A stretch of DNA of 64,000 bases. It comes from Flavobacteriaceae bacterium (GTDB taxonomy: Bacteria > Bacteroidota > Bacteroidia > Flavobacteriales > Flavobacteriaceae). Below the pieces are notes generated by a model. The model saw nothing but the letters and a program-made list of their open reading frames with translations. It had not been told where the DNA came from and made no database searches. The stretch spans positions 244,882 to 308,881 of the forward strand of contig JAHEET010000001.1 in NCBI GenBank assembly GCA_024640565.1, in the 5' to 3' direction. A program made the position numbers and the translations under genes. Positions 24,716 to 34,088 of the stretch are shown here, one piece after another (position 1 is the stretch's first letter; each line of letters opens with the position of its first letter).

Positions 24716-26899
24716 TTAATTTCCTACTTCGTTAATAAATTTGATTCGCATCAAACGGAGTTCGTCAAAATCATATTCTCCATCAAACTCATCGATAGCC
24801 TCCTGTATACTATCCGATTCAGCTTCCATAAAATACTCATGTATCTCATCTTGTTGCTCCTCATCCAACAGATCATCTAAAGCATAGTTAACATCCAATT
24901 TCGTTCCTGAAAAAATTATTGCTTCCATTTCTTTGATAAGCTCATCTAGCTTCAAACCTTTTGATTTGGCTATGTCTTCTAAAGGGAGTTTTCTGTCAGT
25001 ATTTTGAATGATATAAAGCTTTAACCCTGAGTTTAGCCCCGTACTCTTTACAATTAAATCATCGGGTCTTAAAACCTCGTATTCTTCAATATAAGCTCCA
25101 ATAATTTTTACAAAATCCTTTCCGAATTTCCTAGCTTTCCCCTCTCCAACTCCATGTACTTTGGAGAGTTCTTCTAAATTGATCGGATATTTTAACGCCA
25201 TGTCGTCTAGCGATGAATCTTGAAAAACAGCAAAGGGGGGTACTCCTGCCTTATCGGCAACTTTTTTCCGTAAATCTTTTAATATTTTTATCAATTTCTG
25301 ATCGGCAACCCCTCCCGAAGATTTTGTGCTTACATTGATTGAATTGTCATCTCCTTCATGATAAGAGTGATCTTCAGTCATTAAAAATGAGGTTGGATTC
25401 TCAATATATTTTAAGCCACTAGGGGTTAATTTAAGAACGCCATATTGTTCAATTTCTTTGCGAATGTAATTGACCACTAAAACCTGACGTATCAATGCCA
25501 TCCAATAAGATGGAGATTGATCTTTTCCAATACCAAAAAAGGGCTGTTTGTGGGTTTTATGAGAGGTTAAAAGTGCATTTTCTTTACCAACTAATGTATT
25601 GACTACTTCTTTTGGTTTGTATTTCTGCAACGTATCTTTAATGACAGAAAGAAGTTTTTCTACATTCTCTTTTGCCTCATGTTTTGCTTTTGGATTTTTA
25701 GAATTGTCGTCCATTGCTGCACCAGGTCCATTTATTTCATCGAATTCTTCTCCAAAATAATGCAATAAATATTTTCTACGATTCATTGAAGTTTCCGCAT
25801 AGCCAACTACCTCTTGTAACAAAGCATGTCCAATTTCTTGCTCAGCAACAGGCTTACTCGCCATAAATTTCTCTAGCTTCTCGATATCCTTGTAGGCATA
25901 AAAAGCCAAACAATAGCCTTCACCATCGTCACGCCCAGCTCTCCCTGTTTCCTGATAATAACTTTCTAAACTTTTAGGTATATCATGATGAATAACATAC
26001 CGAACATCTGGCTTATCAATACCCATACCGAATGCAATGGTAGCTACCACAACATCACAATCTTCCATTAAAAACATATCTTGATGTTTTATCCGAGTTT
26101 TGGCGTCTAAACCTGCATGATATGGAACGGCTTTTATACCATTTACTTGTAATATTTGAGCTACTTCTTCCACTTTTTTTCTACTCAAACAATAGATGAT
26201 ACCAGATTTTCCAACTCGTTGTTTTACAAAACGTATGATGTCTTTTTCTACATCTTTGGTTTTGGGACGTACTTCATAAAACAAATTGGCTCTGTTAAAA
26301 GACGCTTTGAAGCGATTTGCATCTGAAATACCTAATGTTTTTAATATATCTTCTTGTACTTTTTCAGTGGCAGTAGCAGTTAAACCTATAATGGGAACAT
26401 TGTCAATCGCTTTAATAATGTGTTTTAGATTTCTATATTCTGGTCTAAAATCATGTCCCCACTCGGAGATGCAATGGGCCTCATCTATGGCTACAAATGA
26501 TATTTTCTGATCTCTCAGAAAACTAGCATATTCTTCTTTGATTAAGGATTCTGGAGCTACATATAATAGTTTAGTAATGCCATTAGCAATATCCGATTTT
26601 ACTTGGTTGACATCTGTTTTGTTTAAGGAAGAATTTAAAACATGAGCGATCCCGTGATGCTCAGAAATTCCCCGAATGGCATCAACTTGATTTTTCATCA
26701 AAGCAATTAAAGGAGAAACTACAATTGCAGTGCCTTCAGACATCAATGCGGGAAGCTGGTAACATAAGGATTTACCTCCTCCAGTTGGCATAATGACAAA
26801 GGTATTATCGCCATTAATAATACTTTTGATTACTTTTTCTTGTAATCCTTTAAATTTATTGAATCCGAAAAATTTTTTAAGAGGACTGTGTAAATCCAT
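24716..26899 (-). CDS. recQ: ATP-dependent DNA helicase RecQ
   Basis: A 727-residue 3'-5' DNA helicase for recombinational repair. Walker A MPTGGGKSLCYQLPAL is near residue 40, motif II DEAHCISEWGHDFRPEY near residue 140, and motif VI QETGRAGRDDG near residue 325. The RecQ C-terminal region lacks an obvious four-cysteine zinc site (the stretch after MNRRKYLLHYFGE has none). An HRDC domain is near residues 540-610 (VPPFAVFQDSSLDDMALKYP). The last 100 residues are an acidic extension ending EFDGEYDFDELRLMRIKFI, common in Bacteroidota RecQ. Divergent from kdsD. Confidence 0.94.
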   Translation of the reverse strand: MDLHSPLKKFFGFNKFKGLQEKVIKSIINGDNTFVIMPTGGGKSLCYQLPALMSEGTAIVVSPLIALMKNQVDAIRGISEHHGIAHVLNSSLNKTDVNQVKSDIANGITKLLYVAPESLIKEEYASFLRDQKISFVAIDEAHCISEWGHDFRPEYRNLKHIIKAIDNVPIIGLTATATEKVQEDILKTLGISDANRFKASFNRANLFYEVRPKTKDVEKDIIRFVKQRVGKSGIIYCLSRKKVEEVAQILQVNGIKAVPYHAGLDAKTRIKHQDMFLMEDCDVVVATIAFGMGIDKPDVRYVIHHDIPKSLESYYQETGRAGRDDGEGYCLAFYAYKDIEKLEKFMASKPVAEQEIGHALLQEVVGYAETSMNRRKYLLHYFGEEFDEINGPGAAMDDNSKNPKAKHEAKENVEKLLSVIKDTLQKYKPKEVVNTLVGKENALLTSHKTHKQPFFGIGKDQSPSYWMALIRQVLVVNYIRKEIEQYGVLKLTPSGLKYIENPTSFLMTEDHSYHEGDDNSINVSTKSSGGVADQKLIKILKDLRKKVADKAGVPPFAVFQDSSLDDMALKYPINLEELSKVHGVGEGKARKFGKDFVKIIGAYIEEYEVLRPDDLIVKSTGLNSGLKLYIIQNTDRKLPLEDIAKSKGLKLDELIKEMEAIIFSGTKLDVNYALDDLLDEEQQDEIHEYFMEAESDSIQEAIDEFDGEYDFDELRLMRIKFINEVGN

Positions 26900-26988
26900 T
26901 AGGTTTTGGGGTATGTGTAATTAATACGACTATAAATAATTTTTTAAGAATGCAAATGCATTTATTTCAGTGCTATAATTATTTGTAG

Positions 26989-26996
26989 TAATTTTG
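26989..26996 (+). promoter_or_regulatory. Putative -7 box of the kdsD operon
   Basis: TAATTTTG, an exact TAnnTTTG, 55 bases before the kdsD start. No matching TTG upstream. Confidence 0.42.
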
Positions 26997-27051
26997 CTTT
27001 TAATAATAATTTAAAGATATGACTTTTTTTATTATGATAAAACCCTAAAAA

Positions 27052-28023
27052 TTGAAAAATAACAACACAATAATCAACACGGCAAAAGAAACGATTCTAA
27101 TTCAGAGCAATGCGATTGCAAATATTGCAAACTTATTGGATGAAAATTTTACTAAAGCCATTACTTTTATACTCGCTTCCAAAGGTCGTGTGATCGTTAC
27201 AGGTATTGGTAAGAGTGCCAACATTGCAAACAAAATTGTAGCTACTTTAAATTCTACAGGAACTCCTGCTATTTTTATGCATGCTGCAGATGCAATTCAT
27301 GGCGACTTGGGAAATGTGCAAAAAGATGATGTTGTTATTTGTATTTCAAAAAGTGGCAATACACCTGAGATCAAAGTTTTAGTGCCCTTAATTAAAAATT
27401 ATGGAAATAAAATTGTGGCCATTACGGGAAATATCGATTCCTTTTTAGGCAAAAATGCAGATTTCCCCCTAAATACTTTTGTGGAAAAAGAAGCATGTCC
27501 CAACAACCTAGCGCCTACGACCAGTACAACGGCACAACTTGTTATGGGAGATGCCATTGCTGTATGCCTACTGAAATTAAACAACTTTAGTAGTAAAGAT
27601 TTTGCAAAATACCACCCTGGTGGTGCTTTGGGGAAACAGCTATATTTAAGAGTTTCAGATTTGATTAAAGACAATCAAGTACCACATGTCTCAGAAAATG
27701 ATAGCATTGCAAAAGTAATTGTAGAAATTTCTGAAAAAAGACTTGGAGTGACTGCAGTTGTTGACGCTAAAAATACAATTGTTGGAATCATTACGGACGG
27801 AGATATTCGAAGAATGCTAAGCAAAACTACTAAAATTGATAGTTTTACTGCCAAAAACATCATGGGAAATAAACCAAAAACAATATCATCGGATGCAATG
27901 GCCGTGGAAGCTTTGGAAAGATTAGAAAACAATAATATTTCACAAATTCTAGTCACAGACAATGCCAACAAATACATAGGAGTTGTTCATTTACACGATT
28001 TAATAAAAGAAGGAATTTTCTAA
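27052..28023 (+). CDS. kdsD: Arabinose-5-phosphate isomerase (KpsF/GutQ family)
   Basis: A 323-residue isomerase that turns ribulose-5-phosphate into arabinose-5-phosphate, the first step of KDO synthesis for lipopolysaccharide. A SIS sugar-isomerase domain (about 35-175) shows VTGIGKSANIANKI, ISKSGNTPE and the PTTSTTAQLVMGDAIA stretch. Two CBS domains follow (about 205-320). An in-frame TAA ends 3 bases before TTG 27052, and the next ATG lies inside the SIS domain, so TTG is the start. First gene of a tight cluster: its stop overlaps the tatC start in TAATG. The kdsC-like gene at 53017 supplies a later step. Confidence 0.92.
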   Translation: MKNNNTIINTAKETILIQSNAIANIANLLDENFTKAITFILASKGRVIVTGIGKSANIANKIVATLNSTGTPAIFMHAADAIHGDLGNVQKDDVVICISKSGNTPEIKVLVPLIKNYGNKIVAITGNIDSFLGKNADFPLNTFVEKEACPNNLAPTTSTTAQLVMGDAIAVCLLKLNNFSSKDFAKYHPGGALGKQLYLRVSDLIKDNQVPHVSENDSIAKVIVEISEKRLGVTAVVDAKNTIVGIITDGDIRRMLSKTTKIDSFTAKNIMGNKPKTISSDAMAVEALERLENNNISQILVTDNANKYIGVVHLHDLIKEGIF

Positions 28024-28835
28024 TGACACAACAAAAAGAAATGTCGTTTCTATCGCATTTGGAAGAATTAAGGTGGCATTTGGTTCGAAGTGCTGTCGCT
28101 ATATTTTTGTTGGGGATTGTCTTCTTTGCTTTTGCTGAAGCCGTCTACAATAATTTTTTATTGGCGCACATTCAATCTGACTTCATTACCTACCAACTTT
28201 TTTGTGATTTCTTTACTTTTTTTGATATCGAGAGTAATTTTTGTTCGATCAATTTTTCAGATAAAAAACTACAAAGTATCAAAGTAACCTCTCAGTTAAT
28301 GAATTCTCTTTGGACGTCATTTATTCTAGGAGTTATTGTTGCATTTCCATATATTTTATGGGAGTTTTGGCGCTTTATTTCACCAGGATTGCATGAAAAT
28401 GAAAGGAGACAATCTAGAGGATTTATTTTCATTGCTTCGCTCCTATTCTTTTTTGGGGTGCTGTTTAGTTTTTATGTGATCGCACCAATTTCGATACATT
28501 TTCTCTATAATTATCAAATTACGGACGCCATTCAAAACAACTTTACCTTAGAATCTCATATTGGATTAGTCACCAATATGATTCTCGGTGTTTCTGTTCT
28601 TTTTGAACTTCCAGTAATTATTTATTTCTTAGCTAAAATAGGATTAATAACACCTGCTTTCTTAAAAAGGTACAGAAAACACGCGCTTGTTTTTGTACTT
28701 ATCATCGCAGCAATTATAACACCACCCGACGTCGCGAGTCAAATAATAGTATCAATTCCAGTTTTAATTTTATATGAAATTAGTATAAAAGTAGCTGCAA
28801 TTGTCATTAAAAGACAACAAAAAAATGCCAAATAA
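28023..28835 (+). CDS. tatC: Sec-independent protein translocase TatC
   Basis: A 270-residue inner-membrane protein that recognises twin-arginine signal peptides. The N-terminal signature SFLSHLEELRWHLVRSA and the FWRFISPGLHENERR loop are conserved, and six hydrophobic segments are visible. A loop of about 55 residues between the first two helices (SDFITYQLFCDFFTFFD...) is longer than in E. coli, as is usual for Bacteroidota. No tatA or tatB is nearby. It overlaps kdsD by one base. Confidence 0.95.
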   Translation: MTQQKEMSFLSHLEELRWHLVRSAVAIFLLGIVFFAFAEAVYNNFLLAHIQSDFITYQLFCDFFTFFDIESNFCSINFSDKKLQSIKVTSQLMNSLWTSFILGVIVAFPYILWEFWRFISPGLHENERRQSRGFIFIASLLFFFGVLFSFYVIAPISIHFLYNYQITDAIQNNFTLESHIGLVTNMILGVSVLFELPVIIYFLAKIGLITPAFLKRYRKHALVFVLIIAAIITPPDVASQIIVSIPVLILYEISIKVAAIVIKRQQKNAK

Positions 28836-29175
28836 AGTTCAAGAGTTCAATGAGTATCGTCAAAAAATGAACGATAAAATATTAAGTGGAGATAACAAAG
28901 TAATCAAAAGAATCTTTAACCTAGATACAAATACTTTTCAGGGAGGTCACCTACCCGCCAAAACAAAAGAATTATTAGGTTTAGTTGCATCTGCAGTATT
29001 ACGTTGTGATGATTGTGTTCAATACCACTTAGAATCTGCTATGAAAAATGGCGTCACGAAAGCAGAAATGATGGAAACCATGTCAATCGCCACACTAATA
29101 GGCGGAACAATTGTGATACCACATTTAAGACGCGCTGTTGAATATTGGGAACTCCTAGAAGAAAACACATTATAA
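28825..29175 (+). CDS. Carboxymuconolactone decarboxylase/AhpD-like protein
   Basis: A 116-residue AhpD-fold protein. The redox motif CDDCVQYHL (CxxC followed by His four residues later) near residue 65 is the alkylhydroperoxidase D signature, so a thiol peroxidase or disulfide-exchange activity is likely rather than decarboxylation. The start is ATG 28825, which overlaps the end of tatC by 11 bases; a GTG or other upstream choice lies deeper in tatC. It sits between tatC and lptB on the same strand. Confidence 0.85.
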   Translation: MPNKVQEFNEYRQKMNDKILSGDNKVIKRIFNLDTNTFQGGHLPAKTKELLGLVASAVLRCDDCVQYHLESAMKNGVTKAEMMETMSIATLIGGTIVIPHLRRAVEYWELLEENTL

Positions 29176-29221
29176 ATACTTTAAGATTTCCCACAACCAG
29201 TTGTTTTATTATATTTGAAAC

Positions 29222-29959
29222 ATGATTTTAAAAGCCAAGAATATTCAGAAGATTTACGGAGGAAGAAAAGTAGTACAAGGAATTTCTTTGGAAGTAAAAC
29301 AAGGAGAAATCATTGGCCTTTTAGGTCCAAATGGTGCCGGAAAAACAACCTCTTTTTATATGATTGTTGGTATGGTAAAACCAAATTTGGGGCAAATTTT
29401 TCTAAATGATGAAGAAATCACGAATGATGCCATGTATCAAAGAGCCCAAAAAGGGATCGGTTATTTGGCACAAGAAGCTTCTGTTTTTAGAAAATTGTCT
29501 GTAGAAGACAATATTATGTCTGTGTTACAATTTACAGGTTTATCAAAAAAAGCCCAAAAAGAAAAATTAGAATCGTTAATTGAAGAATTTAATATTGGAC
29601 ATGTTCGTAAAAATCGCGGGGATTTATTGTCCGGAGGAGAAAGACGAAGAACCGAGATTGCGCGATGTTTGGCTTCAGATCCTAAATTTATTTTACTAGA
29701 TGAACCTTTTGCGGGTGTAGATCCTATAGCAGTGGAAGACATTCAAAGTATCGTTGCACAACTAAAAAATAAGAATATTGGTATTCTAATAACCGATCAT
29801 GATGTACAAGCAACTTTGGCAATAACAGATCGAACTTATTTAATGTACAATGGAAGTATCTTAAAAGAAGGAACTCCAGAAGAGTTGGCTGCAGACGAAA
29901 TTGTGCGTAAAGTGTACTTAGGAAATGATTTTGAACTAAAAAAGAAGAAGTTTATTTAG
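29222..29959 (+). CDS. lptB: LPS export ABC transporter ATP-binding protein LptB
   Basis: A 245-residue cytoplasmic ATPase of the LptB2FG transporter, which lifts lipopolysaccharide out of the inner membrane. Walker A is GLLGPNGAGKTTSFYM near residue 35. The signature is LSGGERRRTEIAR and Walker B is ILLDEPFAGVDPIAVEDIQ. The last phrases are specific for the LptB group. A TATATTTG octamer ends five bases before its ATG, but as a promoter it would leave almost no leader, so co-transcription with the upstream genes is more likely. It overlaps the convergent pssA by 8 bases. Confidence 0.95.
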   Translation: MILKAKNIQKIYGGRKVVQGISLEVKQGEIIGLLGPNGAGKTTSFYMIVGMVKPNLGQIFLNDEEITNDAMYQRAQKGIGYLAQEASVFRKLSVEDNIMSVLQFTGLSKKAQKEKLESLIEEFNIGHVRKNRGDLLSGGERRRTEIARCLASDPKFILLDEPFAGVDPIAVEDIQSIVAQLKNKNIGILITDHDVQATLAITDRTYLMYNGSILKEGTPEELAADEIVRKVYLGNDFELKKKKFI

Positions 29960-30644
29960 TCTTTAGATTACCAACCACAGAGAGGACCACATACAAAAGA
30001 ATCACCAAAGGAATAGCGCTATATTGGCCTAAAAGTAACATTAGCAAAGAAGTAGCCAGAAAAAAGTATTTCAACAGGTTGTTTTGAAGCTTATAATTTT
30101 TAAACTTCAAGGAAAACAACGGCAATTCAGCATTCATTAATAAAGTTAAAAGCAACGTAATTGCAATCAGAAAGAAGGGATTGCCCATTAAATTACGGAT
30201 AAACTCAAAACCTGTATTGATTTGAATTAATGGCAACACAATCACAAACAAACACATTGCAGGTGTTGGCAATCCTATAAAAGAATCGGATTGTCTTGTA
30301 TCAATATTAAACTTTGCTAAACGGTAACAAGCTCCTAAAGTAAGCAACAAACCTATATATTTGAGTGCAGAAACTTCAGAAGAAGCATTGTCCAATAAAT
30401 GATACATTATGATTCCAGGCACCACACCACTAGTGACCATATCTGCCAAAGAATCCAATTGTTTGCCTAATTCTCCAGAAACGTTGAGCAAGCGTGCTGC
30501 AAATCCATCGAAAAAATCAAAAACAATTCCAAATACTACAAAAAGTGCTGCAAATTCATAATTTGCTTGCACTGCAAAAATGGTCGCAATAGTACCACAA
30601 AAAAGGTTTCCGAGCGTTATTAAATTGGGAATGTGTTTCTTCAT
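29952..30644 (-). CDS. pssA: CDP-diacylglycerol--serine O-phosphatidyltransferase
   Basis: A 230-residue integral membrane enzyme that makes phosphatidylserine, the precursor of phosphatidylethanolamine. The CDP-alcohol phosphotransferase motif DG-x2-AR-x8-G-x3-D-x3-D is complete at FFDGFAARLLNVSGELGK and QLDSLADM near residues 45-70. Several further membrane helices follow, as in the class II bacterial enzymes. N-terminus MKKHIPNLITLGNLFCG is typical. The last codons overlap lptB head-on with no room for a terminator between them. Confidence 0.93.
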   Translation of the reverse strand: MKKHIPNLITLGNLFCGTIATIFAVQANYEFAALFVVFGIVFDFFDGFAARLLNVSGELGKQLDSLADMVTSGVVPGIIMYHLLDNASSEVSALKYIGLLLTLGACYRLAKFNIDTRQSDSFIGLPTPAMCLFVIVLPLIQINTGFEFIRNLMGNPFFLIAITLLLTLLMNAELPLFSLKFKNYKLQNNLLKYFFLATSLLMLLLGQYSAIPLVILLYVVLSVVGNLKTK

Positions 30645-30749
30645 AAAGGCATGATCTGTTTAAAAAGCTAAAATAGGAAATCTATTTTGAGTGTTTTGAC
30701 AATTGTGCTTTTTTTGTCATATTTGTAGCGAATCGCTATCTGAAAAGTC

Positions 30750-31721
30750 ATGCCTTTATTAAAATCAACCTTCTTCCCTACACTACCGTTTCGGAATTCA
30801 CATTTTAATACGATTTATCGAGCGCTTTTCATGAAAGAAACTGTTGTTTATACTCGAAAAAGAGTTCCTACTTGGGATCACGATTTTATAGATTTAGATT
30901 TTTCTTTTGTAGGATCGAAAACCTTGGTTGTTTTAATTCACGGATTAGAAGGAAGTTCCCAATCAAACTACATTTTAGCTGCTTCAAATACCTTTCACAA
31001 AGAAGGCATCGATTCAGTAGCTTTTAATCTCCGAAGTTGTTCTGGGGAAGATAATTTACTCTTACAAACCTATCACTCTGGTAAAACGGATGATGTTCAT
31101 TTTATCGTAGCGCATATCTTAAAAAACTATTCCTATGAAAATATTGTTCTTGCTGGTTATAGTTTGGGAGGAAATTTAACCTTAAAATATATGGGCGAAT
31201 TTGCAAAAACACAGTCTTCTAAAATTAAATGTGCCATTGCGGTTTCTGTTCCTATCGATTTGGCTTCATCGAGTGAAGCTATGAGTTCTTATAAAAATAA
31301 AATATACATGGAAGCTTTTTTAAAAACCTTACGATTGAAAGTTTTAGAAAAAGCGCATAAATTTCCAGAATTTAAAATAGATAAAAATAAATTGTTTAAA
31401 GCCAAGGCTTTCAGTGATTTTGATGCCTTGTATACGGCCCCTGTTTTTGGGTTTTCTGGAGCAGAAGATTACTGGAAAAAAGCAAGCTCAAAGCCTTATT
31501 TGAAGTCTATTGAAACACCAACATTATTAATTACCTCAGAAGATGATCCTTTTTTAGCCGCCGCATGTTATCCTGTAAAAGAAGCTAAAGCATCTAAAAA
31601 CTTCTATTTAGAAATCACAAAATACGGAGGACATGTAGGTTTTATTTCCTCCTTTCAAGCGCATCAAAACAGTTGGTTGGAAAACCGAATGCTGAATTTT
31701 ATAAAACAGAATGTATCATGA
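30750..31721 (+). CDS. YheT-like alpha/beta hydrolase
   Basis: A 323-residue hydrolase of the YheT/ABHD1-3 group. The oxyanion loop is LIHGLEGSSQSNYI near residue 72, and the nucleophile Ser lies in AGYSLGGNLTLKYMGE near residue 143. The acid is in SEDDPFLA, and the base is in GGHVGF near residue 293. The start PLLKSTFFPTLPFRNSHFNTI with the family phrase on passage of the first 20 residues supports ATG 30750. No signal peptide. Substrate unknown; lipids or esters are expected for the group. Confidence 0.87.
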   Translation: MPLLKSTFFPTLPFRNSHFNTIYRALFMKETVVYTRKRVPTWDHDFIDLDFSFVGSKTLVVLIHGLEGSSQSNYILAASNTFHKEGIDSVAFNLRSCSGEDNLLLQTYHSGKTDDVHFIVAHILKNYSYENIVLAGYSLGGNLTLKYMGEFAKTQSSKIKCAIAVSVPIDLASSSEAMSSYKNKIYMEAFLKTLRLKVLEKAHKFPEFKIDKNKLFKAKAFSDFDALYTAPVFGFSGAEDYWKKASSKPYLKSIETPTLLITSEDDPFLAAACYPVKEAKASKNFYLEITKYGGHVGFISSFQAHQNSWLENRMLNFIKQNVS

Positions 31722-31794
31722 ATACAATATCTATACGAAAGCACTGTTATTTCAATTATATATGTAGATATTTGTTATTCTTAAAACAACTCTT

Positions 31795-32868
31795 TTGAAA
31801 CTTAAAAATCTTTTTTTTCTTTTATTGGTTTTCCCATTCATGATGCATGCGCAAGCATTTCGGAATTATTCCAATGAATTTTTAAACATAGGAGTTGATG
31901 CTGCTGCCTTGGGTATGAGTAAGTCTGTTGTTGCCACAAGCAATAACGTAAACTCGTTGTATTGGAATCCAGCTGGGCTTGTTGGTATCGAAGATTATCA
32001 AGGTTCCATAATGCATGCCTCTTATTTTGCAGGAATTGCAAATTATAATTATGCAGCTTTTGCAATGCCTTTAGACAAACAAAGTGCCGTTGCTTTTTCG
32101 ATCATCCGTTTTGGAGTAGATGACATTTTAAATACAACAGCGCTCATTGACAATCAAGGAAACATCGATTTTAATAATATCAGTTTATTTTCTGCAGCAG
32201 ATTATGCTTTTAACTTTGCCTATGCTCGAAATCTTATCTTTAAAGATTTGAAATTTGGTGTCAATGCAAAAGTAGTCCGTAGAATTATCGGGGACTTTGC
32301 TGCTTCTTGGGGTTTTGGATTTGATGCGGGGATACAATTTGAAAGAAATGACTGGTATGTTGGCCTAATGGTTAGAGATGTTACGACCACTTTTAATAGT
32401 TGGAGTATCGATCAGGAGGAATTTGATAAAATAAAAAATGCAATTCCTGGGCAAAATCAAGAACTACCAGCAACTACAGAAATTACAAAACCAAAAATTC
32501 AATTTGGCGTTGCTAAGCGTTTTGAGATAGGACGACTGTTTCATTTACTTTCTGAAGTGGATTTAAATATGCGTTTGGCAAAAACAAATGACCTTATTTC
32601 TTCAGATATTGTAAGCATAGACCCTGCCGTTGGCTTGCAATTAGATTTTGACGAATTGGTCTATCTAAGAGCTGGAGTAGGTAATTTTCAATACATCACT
32701 GAGTTTGATGATAGCAAAGCATTATCGTTACAACCCAATTTTGGTGTTGGCTTTAAATACAATGGAATTCAAGTAGATTATGCCCTAACCAACATAGGCA
32801 GTGTTGGAAATGCTTTGTATTCAAATGTATTCTCTATTACTTTTGATTATCAATTTTTTAGACCTTAA
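31795..32868 (+). CDS. PorV/PorQ-like outer-membrane protein (PorV2 type)
   Basis: A 357-residue beta-barrel protein of the FadL/PorV family. A signal peptide is cut after about residue 20 (MHAQ). The early FLNIGVDAAALGMSKSVVA and NSLYWNPAGL phrases are characteristic of PorV/PorP-type type IX secretion components. The barrel strands alternate and the protein ends in Phe-rich FDYQFFRP, as barrel proteins do. It starts with TTG 31795; the only nearby ATG lies within the signal peptide. Followed after 5 bases by the DUF4105 gene. The secretion role is inferred; core por genes are not in the window. Confidence 0.8.
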   Translation: MKLKNLFFLLLVFPFMMHAQAFRNYSNEFLNIGVDAAALGMSKSVVATSNNVNSLYWNPAGLVGIEDYQGSIMHASYFAGIANYNYAAFAMPLDKQSAVAFSIIRFGVDDILNTTALIDNQGNIDFNNISLFSAADYAFNFAYARNLIFKDLKFGVNAKVVRRIIGDFAASWGFGFDAGIQFERNDWYVGLMVRDVTTTFNSWSIDQEEFDKIKNAIPGQNQELPATTEITKPKIQFGVAKRFEIGRLFHLLSEVDLNMRLAKTNDLISSDIVSIDPAVGLQLDFDELVYLRAGVGNFQYITEFDDSKALSLQPNFGVGFKYNGIQVDYALTNIGSVGNALYSNVFSITFDYQFFRP

Positions 32869-32873
32869 GTTTT

Positions 32874-34061
32874 ATGAAAAAAAATTACTTCCTGCTGCTT
32901 TGCTTTCTCTCCTTTTTTAATCTTTCAAATGGGCAGGTACAACTCTCTGTATATTCTGAAGTAAGTATTGTTACTGCTGGACCGGGAACTGAAATTTTTG
33001 AAACTTTTGGTCACGCCGCAATTCGAATTAAAGATCCAGTTTTGCAGTTGGATGTTATTTATAATTACGGAATGTTTGATTTTAACGCTCCCAACTTTAA
33101 CTTGAATTTTGTAAAAGGGACTCCCTATTACAGTCTAGGAAAACAACGTTTCAGTCACTTTATATCTAGTTATAATTTTCAAAAACGATGGGTAAAACAA
33201 CAAGTTTTAAATTTATCTCAGTCAGAAAAGCAAGCCTATTTTTTATATTTAGAAAACAATGCAAGACCAGAAAACAGAGATTATTTATACGACCCGTACT
33301 ATAATAATTGTGCTACAAAATTAAGAGACATTACAACAGATATTTTAGGAAATAAAGTAACTTTTAAAGCACTCGATTCTCGCAAAAAAAACTACACATT
33401 AAGAGAATTAATGCAACAAGAAATTCCTTGGAATACATGGGGAAGTTTGGGTATAAATATTGCTTTAGGTAGTGAATTGGATAAAATTGCGACCGAAAAT
33501 CAATACATGTACTTACCAGACTATGTTTATCAAAAATTTAAAGTTGCTACAACCAATCAAAACAAAGAAGTTGTCCCCTTAGTGAAAAAAGAAGTGGATC
33601 TTTTACTACACCCAGAAAAGCAATACAAAAGTGCACTACTAAGTCCTTTTTTACTATTCATGCTCCTAGGGCTTCTTGGGTTGTTGATTACCTACAAAGA
33701 TCATACAAATCGTAAAAGAACAAAATGGTTTGATTCTTTACTCCTATTCGCTACGGGTATCTTAGGCAGTTTGGTACTCTTTTTATGGTGCTTCACCAAT
33801 CATTCAACAGCGCCAAATAATTTCAATTTTTTATGGGCCTTCGCACCAAACCTATTGGTAGCATTTTTACGCTTAAATAAAACTTGGAAGCGATGGTTTT
33901 CTCTTTATTTTAAGTTCTTAGCGTTGTTATTGTTTGTAATGCTTGTTTTTTGGGTGCTAGGAATTCAATCATTCCCATTAGCAATCATTCCATTTTTAAT
34001 TCTATTGTTTGTAAGATATATCTATCTTCAGCACTATTTCTCGAGTCTACATAAAGAATAA
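32874..34061 (+). CDS. DUF4105 membrane protein
   Basis: A 395-residue protein with a signal peptide (residues 1-20). The periplasmic DUF4105 domain (about 21-200) has GHAAIRI with a conserved His and later YNNCATKLRD with a conserved Cys, a layout like papain-fold NlpC/P60-type enzymes, which suggests thiol hydrolase or acyltransferase chemistry. The C-terminal 150 residues contain four or five membrane helices. It is 5 bases after the PorV2-like gene, so they are probably co-expressed in envelope biogenesis. Catalysis is inferred only. Confidence 0.78.
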   Translation: MKKNYFLLLCFLSFFNLSNGQVQLSVYSEVSIVTAGPGTEIFETFGHAAIRIKDPVLQLDVIYNYGMFDFNAPNFNLNFVKGTPYYSLGKQRFSHFISSYNFQKRWVKQQVLNLSQSEKQAYFLYLENNARPENRDYLYDPYYNNCATKLRDITTDILGNKVTFKALDSRKKNYTLRELMQQEIPWNTWGSLGINIALGSELDKIATENQYMYLPDYVYQKFKVATTNQNKEVVPLVKKEVDLLLHPEKQYKSALLSPFLLFMLLGLLGLLITYKDHTNRKRTKWFDSLLLFATGILGSLVLFLWCFTNHSTAPNNFNFLWAFAPNLLVAFLRLNKTWKRWFSLYFKFLALLLFVMLVFWVLGIQSFPLAIIPFLILLFVRYIYLQHYFSSLHKE

Positions 34062-34088
34062 TTTTTACATTTCAGAAACGTAACAAAA

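Noticed and set aside
29210..29217. TATATTTG directly before lptB as a promoter
   Set aside because: It would place the transcript start at or after the ATG; co-transcription from upstream is more likely.
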